NCBI RefSeq assembly: GCF_014652935.1
Contig: NZ_BMZT01000006.1
Span: 180,961-244,960 of the forward strand
DNA length: 64,000 nt
Source: Luteimonas padinae
Lineage (GTDB): Bacteria; Pseudomonadota; Gammaproteobacteria; Xanthomonadales; Xanthomonadaceae
Reading direction: 5' to 3'
The stretch's first letter is position 1. Every line of letters starts with the position of its first letter. A model generated the notes under the pieces. It did no database searches, was not told where the DNA came from, and saw only the letters and a program-made list of their open reading frames with translations. The position numbers and the translations under genes were made by a program. This document shows positions 56,997-64,000 of the stretch, in pieces.

Positions 56997-58162
56997 TCCA
57001 TCGCCTGCGCCAGGTCCGCCTGCAGGTCGGCCATATCCTCGACGCCGACGCTCAACCGCACCAGGTTGTCCGTGATCCCCAGGCGCGAGCGGATGTCCGC
57101 GGGCACCGACGCGTGCGTCATGATCGCGGGATGGTTCACTAGGCTCTCGACGCCGCCCAGGGACTCCGCCAGCGCGAACAGCGCAGTGCGCTCACAGAAG
57201 CGCTTCGCCGCTTCCGGCCCGCCCTTGAGGTAGATCGAGACCATGCCGCCGAAGCCGTCCATCTGACGGGCCGCCAGCGCATGCTGCGGATGCGAGGCCA
57301 GGCCCGGGTACACCACCTTCTCGATCGCCGGATGCGCCTCCAGCCACTCCGCCAGCGCCATGGCGTTCTCGCAGTGCGCCTTCATCCGGAGATGCAGGGT
57401 CTTCAGGCCGCGCAGGGCGAGGAACGAATCGAAGGGCCCCTGGACCCCGCCGATGGAGTTCTGCAGGAACGCCACCTTCTCGGCCAGCTCCGGGTTGTCG
57501 CCGACCACGGCGATTCCACCCACGATGTCGGAATGGCCGTTGAGATACTTGGTGGCCGAATGCACCACGATGTCCGCGCCCAGCTCGAGCGGACGCTGGA
57601 TGACGGGTGAGCAGAACGTATTGTCGACCACCACCAGCAGGCCGTGCCGGCGGGCAATCGCCGCGATCTGTGCGATGTCCACCAGCTTGAGCAGCGGATT
57701 GGTCGGGGTCTCGATCCAGACCATCTTCGTTTCGGGCCGGATCGCGGCCTCGAACGCCGCCGGATCGGCCATGTCCACCCAGCTGGCATCCAGTCCGGCG
57801 CTGCGGCGACGCACGCGCTCGAACAGGCGGTAGGTACCGCCGTAGACATCGTCGGTGGCGATCACATGGCTGCCGGCGTCCAGCAGCTCGAGGATGGTCG
57901 AGCTCGCCGCCAGCCCCGAGGCGAACGCGAAGCCGCGGCTGCCTCCCTCGAGCTCGGCCACGCAGCGTTCGTAGGCGAAGCGGGTCGGGTTGTGGCTGCG
58001 CGAATACTCGAAGCCCTGGTGCTCCCCGGGACTGGATTGCACATAGGTCGAGGTCGCGTAGATCGGCGTCATCACCGCGCCAGTAGCCGGATCCGGGGCC
58101 TGGCCGGCGTGGATCGCCAGCGTGCCCAATCCTTGTCTCGTCGCCTTGCCGGAGTTGCCCAT
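56993..58162 (-). CDS. metB: Cystathionine gamma-synthase (PLP)
   Basis: 389 residues. Cys/Met metabolism PLP family; PLP lysine K205 in SATKYLNGHSD, substrate-binding YSRSHNPTR and YGGTYRLFERV. Joins O-succinylhomoserine and cysteine in methionine synthesis; cystathionine gamma-lyase activity is possible in this family. In Xanthomonas metB is the other border of the LPS locus. Here its end overlaps the first exporter gene, making the LPS operon an extension of the metB transcript. Confidence 0.92.
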   Translation of the reverse strand: MGNSGKATRQGLGTLAIHAGQAPDPATGAVMTPIYATSTYVQSSPGEHQGFEYSRSHNPTRFAYERCVAELEGGSRGFAFASGLAASSTILELLDAGSHVIATDDVYGGTYRLFERVRRRSAGLDASWVDMADPAAFEAAIRPETKMVWIETPTNPLLKLVDIAQIAAIARRHGLLVVVDNTFCSPVIQRPLELGADIVVHSATKYLNGHSDIVGGIAVVGDNPELAEKVAFLQNSIGGVQGPFDSFLALRGLKTLHLRMKAHCENAMALAEWLEAHPAIEKVVYPGLASHPQHALAARQMDGFGGMVSIYLKGGPEAAKRFCERTALFALAESLGGVESLVNHPAIMTHASVPADIRSRLGITDNLVRLSVGVEDMADLQADLAQAME

Positions 58163-58199
58163 GCGTCTGCCTGCGATCCAGTGAACCGAACCCGTGATT

Positions 58200-59575
58200 C
58201 TACCACTCTGCCCGGGAGCCCCCGACGGGCCGCCCGCATACCTCCATGAGGACGCGCTCCACCCGCCGGGCCAGCGCCGTCCAGCCCCATGCCGCCACCG
58301 GCCCCGGAGCCAGGTCGAATTCCTGCCCGAGCCGCCCGGCACGGACCAGGCCCGCGAGCCCGTTGACGGCCGCGGTGACCGCATCGCGCTCGCCGGCGCA
58401 GGCCACGCCCCGCCGCAGCTGCCCCAGCAATTCACCCACGGCGTCCCCCTCGCTCGCCTGCAGATGCAGGATCGGCCGGCACGCGCCGAAATACTCGTAG
58501 ACCTTGCCCGGTATCTGGGCAGGGTCGGCATTGGCGATGTTCACCAGCACGTCGGCGTCGCGCTGCAGGTCGAGCAGGCGACGATGCGGCACCCGCCCGA
58601 GCAGGCGCAGCTGGCCCGGATGCGCGGCAGCGAGATGCACCAGCCATCCAGGCACGTTGCCGGACGCGATGTTCAGCCGGACGCCGCGGGTCTGCAGCAC
58701 GCCCTCCACCAGCGGACCCGGATCGCGGAAGACATAGAAGCTGCCGGCATACAGCAACTCGACCGGCCCCTCGTTCCGCTGCGCGCGCTGCGCCATTGGC
58801 ACGGCGCCGAGGCGGTCGTCGAAGCCCTGCGGCACGACGCTCACCGGGACCGCATCACCGTGGCGCTGGCGCATGAGCTCGCGGGTCTCGACGGTCGTGA
58901 CCAGGACATGGTCGGCCCCGCGCAGGGCCTTGCGCTCCAGGGCGAGCGCCTTCCTGCGCCAGCGCGTCGGCGTATAGGGCGCCAGCACGGGATCTCCCAG
59001 GTCGGCTACCCAGCTCAGCCCCCGCGACTTCGCCCGCAAGCCCAGCAGGAGCGTGGTCGCCGGCTCGTGCGAGGTGAGCACGACATCCGGATGCAACCGG
59101 TCCAGGAGTCCCGGCAAGGCGCGCCTGGCCGGTCGCGCCCATTCGCCGCGAAGGTCGGGGAAAAGCAGCCACGACACCGCGTCCTGGAAGCCCTCCATCA
59201 GCTTCCCCTTCCAGTTCAGCCGCGGCGGCTCCACTGGCCCGAGGTCCGCGAATGCATCGCCCACGACGGCGCCGTCGTCGGCCGAGGCCATTCCGCCCAC
59301 CGTATCCACCGGCCTTCGGCGCTCCAGCTTCGCCAGCAGTCCGCGCACCCATCCCGGGTGGATCCTGTGCACCTGCAGCCCGGCCTCCGGCGCCGGCAGC
59401 CCTCCCGCCCCTTCGTCACCGATATCCGGCGCAAGGACGTGGACGTCGTGCCCCGCCGCGGCCAATCGATTGGCGAGATAGGCCCAGCGCAGCGACTGTG
59501 GCGACGGACTCGGCGGAAACTCGTAGGCGATCAACAGGATGCGGAGCCTGCGAGTGTCGCGCTCGCCGTCGCCTT

Positions 59576-59579
<4 letters not shown>
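58200..59579 (-). CDS. Glycosyltransferase family 4 protein between cbs and metB
   Basis: 459 residues from a GTG that overlaps the cbs stop (GTGA). N-terminal RILLIAYEFPPSPSPQSLRW and SHEPATTLLLGLRAKSRGLSWVADLGDP, and C-terminal GPVELLYAGSFYVFRDPGPLVEGV and IPGKVYEYFGACRPILHL, are GT-B/GT4 marks. It lies outside the etfA-metB interval but in the same orientation as the metB-linked LPS operon, 37 bases before metB. Likely adds one sugar to the glycan or lipid A core; substrate not known. Confidence 0.82.
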
Positions 59580-60952
<1,373 letters not shown>

Positions 60953-61032
60953 GCGGCACTGCCTGTCGGGCGGGAGAGGCCGCGATTATCGCATCGCCGC
61001 AGCACTCCGGCCCCCGCTGCCACAGTGGTGGC

Positions 61033-61072
61033 GCGGGCGGCGGCGACCGACGAGGATGGCGCCGCCGCCCGC
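61033..61072 (-). terminator. Long GC hairpin downstream of the DUF465 gene
   Basis: A perfect 13-base inverted repeat, GCGGGCGGCGGCG (61033-61045) and its complement (61060-61072), with a 14-base loop, lies 41 bases after the DUF465 stop on the minus strand. No T-run follows, so termination is only a possibility. Confidence 0.45.
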
Positions 61073-61112
61073 GACAGCCGGTGCTGTCACATGGGGGTGG
61101 GGGAGTCGGGAA

Positions 61113-61331
61113 TCAGTGGGCCAGCGCCTGGTACATCACCGACAGGCGGTCCTTGGCGGCAAGTTTCTCGCGCTTCATCCGTGCCAGCGTGGTGTCGTCG
61201 ATCGGCAGCACGCCGAGCTCGGCGTCGAGCACCTTCTTGTCGAGCTCTTTGTGGTGGTGATAGAGCTGCCTGAACTCGGGGTTGGCCTTGAACAGCGCGT
61301 CGAGTTCCGCCTGGGGTTGCCCTTCGAACAT
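61113..61331 (-). CDS. DUF465 (YdcH-like) small protein
   Basis: 72 residues. Helical hairpin protein with FRQLYHHHKELDKKV and LARMKREKLAAKDRL, the usual DUF465 pattern. The start ATG 61331 has a textbook AAGGAGG site six bases upstream, which rules out the longer in-frame forms reaching 61517. Function not established; cytoplasmic. Confidence 0.88.
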   Translation of the reverse strand: MFEGQPQAELDALFKANPEFRQLYHHHKELDKKVLDAELGVLPIDDTTLARMKREKLAAKDRLSVMYQALAH

Positions 61332-61671
61332 GGAGACCTCCTTCAGCCTTGGCCCGCGCATGCGTGCCGCGCGGGCATGCAAAAACGCCCCGGGCCTTGC
61401 GGCACGGGGCGCATCGTGGGGGATGGCGTGCGACGGGCTCCAGACACCCTCCCTCGGGAGCGTCCGCGGGGGCTTGCCCGCGGCGACCGTCCCGCTGGAG
61501 TCGCTGCATTCCGTCACGTGACCTCCCTTCTCAGGGGCGGCTCCGCCATTGGCGGAAACCGCCTCCGGAATCGACCCTACTCCTCCGTGACAGGGCGGGC
61601 AAGGGTCCAGCCGGCCCCTGCCTGAACACCGTCGCGGGAGCGGCCGTGCGCGGCCTCCAGGCTGGCGGAGG
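61332..61671 (-). other. 340-base region without a gene, structured on the minus strand
   Basis: Holds the minus-strand terminator at 61381-61411 and several further inverted repeats: GGCGGAGCC/GGCGGTTTCCGCC-type pairing near 61540-61565 and CCGCGGGGGC/GCCCGCGG at about 61464-61482. Read on the minus strand it could be a structured leader of the DUF465 gene or the 3' end of the two-gene transcript from 62642. I could not match it to a known RNA family. Confidence 0.4.
61381..61411 (-). terminator. Rho-independent terminator, minus strand
   Basis: On the minus strand CGCCCCG pairs with CGGGGCG around an inner GCC-GCAA-GGC hairpin, followed by TTTTT (complement of AAAAA at 61381-61385). It ends 49 bases before the DUF465 start codon, so it terminates upstream transcripts or acts as an attenuator. 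Confidence 0.75.
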
Positions 61672-62259
61672 CTAGTCTTCCAGGGACTTCAGCAGCTCGG
61701 CTTCCTGGCGCTTGAGCTCGGCTTCGCGCTGGCGGGCGGCACGCAGCCGCTCGGCCTGCGACTTCGCCACGTCGTCGAGCACACCCTCGGCGCGCTGGCG
61801 GGCCCCGGACTCCATTTCGGCCTCCAGGCGCAGGCGCTCGGCCTCCTCGGCCTGGATCTGGGCCTGGATGCGCAGGCGCTCGGCCTCGGCGCGCGCCCGC
61901 GCGGCATCCTGGCGGCTGGCCTCGACCAGCAGCTCGCTGCGCTCGCGGTCCAGCCGGTCGATCTGGCGGCGGGCGAGCCCGGTGGCAGCGGCGATCTCGG
62001 CGGTTTCCACGCGCCATTCCGCGACCTGGCGGGCATCGGCCTTCGCCTGCGCGCCGCGGGTCCCGGCCAGGGCGTCGAGCGCCTGGCGCGCACGCAAACG
62101 CTCGTAGGCGGCCAGCGGGGCGCGCTCGGGATCGGCATCGAGCGCCTGCAGGCGGGCCTGCAGCGGCGCACTGCCGTCGTCCGCATTCCGCGACTGCGCC
62201 AGGGCGGCACCGGGGACCAGCAGGGTCGCGATCATCACGGCGTGGATGGTGCGGCTCAT
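61672..62259 (-). CDS. Periplasmic coiled-coil protein
   Basis: 195 residues. Sec signal peptide (1-22, MIATLLVPGAALAQS), then almost entirely charged coiled coil: RAEAERLRIQAQIQAEEAERLRLE-type heptads (EAERLRIQAQI; EEAERLRLEAEM). No OmpA-like domain is attached. ATG overlaps the upstream lipoprotein stop (ATGA), so the two proteins are made together. Its upstream partner is a DUF4398 lipoprotein; in other gammaproteobacteria DUF4398 is followed by OmpA-family proteins, which this one is not. Confidence 0.72.
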   Translation of the reverse strand: MSRTIHAVMIATLLVPGAALAQSRNADDGSAPLQARLQALDADPERAPLAAYERLRARQALDALAGTRGAQAKADARQVAEWRVETAEIAAATGLARRQIDRLDRERSELLVEASRQDAARARAEAERLRIQAQIQAEEAERLRLEAEMESGARQRAEGVLDDVAKSQAERLRAARQREAELKRQEAELLKSLED

Positions 62260-62642
62260 CGCGGATCCTCCATGCCCAGGCGCTGGCGCAGGGCGGCCAC
62301 CTCGCTGCGGCGCTGCAACAGCGTCGCTTCGGCCTGAGCCTGCTCGCTGCGGGCGCTGGCGAGGTCGGCCGAAGCTTCCGACAGCGCGGCCAGTGCGCGC
62401 GCGTCGCGCTCCTTGCCCACCGCCATCGCGGCCTGGGCGCGGCTGAGCGCGGTGCGTGCCCGCTCGAGGTCGTCGACGGCGTATTGCTGGGCGTCGGCGG
62501 CGTCGGCCCGGGCCACCGCCTGCTGGGCGGCCGAGAGTTCGGCGGTCGGCGGCGGAAGGCTGGCACAGCCCGCCAGCGCCAGCGCCGGAACGAGACATGC
62601 GCCATGCAGGCGCCAACGGAAGTGTGCGAAGCTTGTGCGCAT
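62256..62642 (-). CDS. DUF4398-domain lipoprotein
   Basis: 128 residues. Lipobox LAGC (residues about 23-26) after a hydrophobic ACLVPALAL, then a helical DUF4398 domain: PPTAELSAAQQAVARADAADA, YAVDDLERARTALSRAQAAM and RRSEVAALRQRLG. Probably an outer-membrane-attached helical hairpin; function not known. First gene of a two-gene unit. The 95 bases to the divergent pilU gene hold both promoters. Confidence 0.82.
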   Translation of the reverse strand: MRTSFAHFRWRLHGACLVPALALAGCASLPPPTAELSAAQQAVARADAADAQQYAVDDLERARTALSRAQAAMAVGKERDARALAALSEASADLASARSEQAQAEATLLQRRSEVAALRQRLGMEDPR

Positions 62643-62737
62643 AGGGGGCCGCCGCGGATTGGGGAACGCACGGCCATTGTCAACAGCATCCGTCCGGATC
62701 GCAATCGCCGGGGCTGCGCTACTGGGGAATCCCGCGA

Positions 62738-63850
62738 ATGGACATCGGCTACTTCCTGAAGCTGATGACGGAAAAGAACGCCTCCGACATGTTCCTGACC
62801 ACCGGCGCGCCGGTGTACATCAAGGTCGAGGGCAAGCTCTATCCGCTCGGCAACACCGGCCTGCCCGCGGGCATGGTCAAGAAGATCGCCTACTCGCTGA
62901 TGGACGAGGGCCAGGTGCCGCAGTTCGAGCGCGACCTGGAGCTGAACATGGCGCTGTCGCTGCAGGACTCGGGCCGCTTCCGTGTCAACGTGTTCAAGCA
63001 GCGCGGCGAGGTCGGCATGGTGATCCGCGCCATCCGCAGCACCATCCCCTCGATCGAGGAGCTGCAGCTGCCGCAGGTGCTGAAGGAGATCATCATGGCC
63101 CCGCGCGGCCTGGTGCTGATCGTGGGCTCCACGGGCTCCGGCAAGTCGACCACGCTGGCCTCGATGATCGACCACCGCAACAGCACCACCTCGGGCCACA
63201 TCCTCACCATCGAGGACCCGATCGAATACCTGCACCGGCACAAGAAGTCGATCGTCAACCAGCGCGAGGTCGGTCTCGACACCCACGCCTTCCACAACGC
63301 GCTGAAGAACGCGATGCGCGAAGCGCCGGACGTCATCCTGATCGGCGAGATCCTGGATGCGACCACGATGGAGGCGGCGATCGCCTTCGCCGAGACCGGC
63401 CACCTGTGCCTGGCCACGCTGCACTCGAACAACGCCGACCAGACCATCGAGCGCATCCTGAACTTCTTCCCCGAGGCCGCTCACAAGAACGTGCTGATGA
63501 ACCTGGCGCTGAACCTGCGCGCGGTGGTCAGCCAGCGCCTGGTGGTGGGCACCGACGGCCGCCGCATGCCGGCCACCGAAGTGCTGATCAACACGCCGAT
63601 GATCCGCGACCTGCTGCGCCGCGGCCAGGTGCACGAGATCAAGCAGGCGATGGAGGAGTCCCTGGAGGAAGGCATCGAGAGCTTCGACCAGTGCCTGTTC
63701 CGGCTGTACAAGGAAGGCCGCATCGAGCGCGAGACGGCGCTGCGCGCGGCCGACTCGCGCGACGGCCTGGACCTCAAGTTCCGCCTGTCCGAGGGCGGCG
63801 ACGGCGAGCACGACCCGTACGCGGACGTGTTCGACACCGGCCACGCCTGA
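62738..63850 (+). CDS. pilU: Type IV pilus retraction-associated ATPase PilU
   Basis: 370 residues. PilT/PilU ATPase: Walker A GSTGSGKS at 130-137, Asp box ILTIEDPIEYLHRHKKS, Walker B VILIGEILDATTMEAA, His box AETGHLCLATLHSNN. The Walker B context GEILDATTME differs from the usual GEIRDxET. Length and the AHKNVLMNLALNLRAVVSQRL segment fit PilU rather than PilT (about 345). Helps PilT retract pili against load. pilT is not in the window. Confidence 0.88.
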   Translation: MDIGYFLKLMTEKNASDMFLTTGAPVYIKVEGKLYPLGNTGLPAGMVKKIAYSLMDEGQVPQFERDLELNMALSLQDSGRFRVNVFKQRGEVGMVIRAIRSTIPSIEELQLPQVLKEIIMAPRGLVLIVGSTGSGKSTTLASMIDHRNSTTSGHILTIEDPIEYLHRHKKSIVNQREVGLDTHAFHNALKNAMREAPDVILIGEILDATTMEAAIAFAETGHLCLATLHSNNADQTIERILNFFPEAAHKNVLMNLALNLRAVVSQRLVVGTDGRRMPATEVLINTPMIRDLLRRGQVHEIKQAMEESLEEGIESFDQCLFRLYKEGRIERETALRAADSRDGLDLKFRLSEGGDGEHDPYADVFDTGHA

Positions 63851-63915
63851 CCGCCAGCTGCCCCTGACTGCCGGCCGCCCCTGACTGTTGGCCGCCCTTG
63901 ACCGCCGGCCGCCCC
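63848..63915. repeat. Four tandem 17-bp repeats starting at the pilU stop codon
   Basis: Units at 63848-63864, 63865-63881, 63882-63898 and 63899-63915, consensus TGACTGCCGGCCGCCCC. Every unit begins with TGA; the first TGA is the pilU stop. Unit differences are 1-4 bases from the consensus. Confidence 0.9.
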
Positions 63916-63942
63916 TCCCCTGTAGGAGCAACTGTCTTTTGA

Positions 63943-64000
63943 TCAGGCGGGGGTTGGCTGCCACTGCCCGCCATCCCTGAGCATGGCGTTGATCTGCCCA
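63943..64000 (-). mobile_element. Possible transposase C-terminus (IS110-like), cut by window edge
   Basis: On the minus strand the last 18 codons before a TGA at 63943-63945 read GQINAMLRDGGQWQPTPA. Endings with NA(M/L)LRDG..W.P are familiar to me from IS110-family transposases. A TGTAGGAGCA word lies just downstream of the stop. Only 58 bases are visible, so the call is weak. Confidence 0.4.

Noticed and set aside
48782..57840. GGCGGTAG words (at about 48783, 51054 and 57829) as ops/JUMPstart elements of RfaH-controlled glycan operons
   Set aside because: All occur inside coding sequence, not in a leader, and no surrounding JUMPstart sequence is present.
61332..61671. yybP-ykoY manganese riboswitch
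   Set aside because: Only an AGTAG-like word fits; the other conserved loop is not visible and the gene downstream is not a manganese or TerC-type transporter.

Overview
The window is a GC-rich (roughly 70%) chromosomal segment of a gammaproteobacterium, most likely from the Xanthomonadaceae/Lysobacteraceae (Xanthomonas, Lysobacter, Luteimonas relatives). The reasons are the gene order valS-rimI-holD-pssA, the pilU type, an H-NS-like protein of the Xanthomonas kind, and above all a large lipopolysaccharide (LPS) locus lying between etfA and metB, which is the classical hypervariable LPS site of Xanthomonas.

Layout. 1-12.3 kb is housekeeping: the end of valS, rimI/holD-like/pssA, two DUF4124 proteins, proS, an H-NS-like protein, a ThrE-type exporter, and an mlaE-mlaF-mlaD-lipoprotein operon for outer-membrane lipid asymmetry. 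12.5-15.9 kb holds ETF-ubiquinone oxidoreductase, etfB and etfA. From 15.9 to 57.0 kb everything is surface-glycan biosynthesis and export apart from a metalloprotease and a CoA-transferase pair. 57.0-61.0 kb is metB, a glycosyltransferase and cystathionine beta-synthase. 61-64 kb has a DUF465 protein, two periplasmic coiled-coil proteins, pilU, and at the very edge the possible end of a transposase.

The main observation is that the LPS locus looks like two stacked clusters. At 34453-34971, in its middle, lies a broken second copy of etfB-etfA: the first 148 codons of etfB (about 96% identical to the intact copy, 19 differences in 444 bases by eye) joined in frame to the last codons of etfA at an 8-base stretch shared by both genes. 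The scar divides the locus into cluster 1 (15.9-34.3 kb) and cluster 2 (35.0-57.0 kb). Each has its own ABC-type glycan exporter pair (wzm/wzt) at its right end. The simplest reading is that a new LPS cluster entered by recombination at etfBA without displacing the old one, leaving the old etfBA boundary as a remnant.

Cluster 1 has several glycosyltransferases, a methyltransferase, a flippase-like membrane protein, two tail-to-tail paralogues of an unassigned polytopic membrane protein, a 1250-residue protein (propeller-like domain, six 84-bp coiled-coil repeats, GT2, GT4), and Wzt with a C-terminal glycan-binding domain. Cluster 2 has a module that looks made for a lipid-linked acylamino-sugar (GtrB/ArnC-like transferase, GNAT, SMR-like flippase, sugar aminotransferase, two 2-epimerase-type enzymes, a GT-C-like protein). 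It also has a PP-loop enzyme with a cysteine cluster, an OafA-type acyltransferase and a minus-strand operon metB-wzm-wzt-giant GT-membrane methyltransferase-GT whose genes overlap or nearly touch. Intergenic regions carry several inverted-repeat elements, including a 257-bp MITE-like element with 38-bp inverted ends and 12-bp flanking direct repeats.
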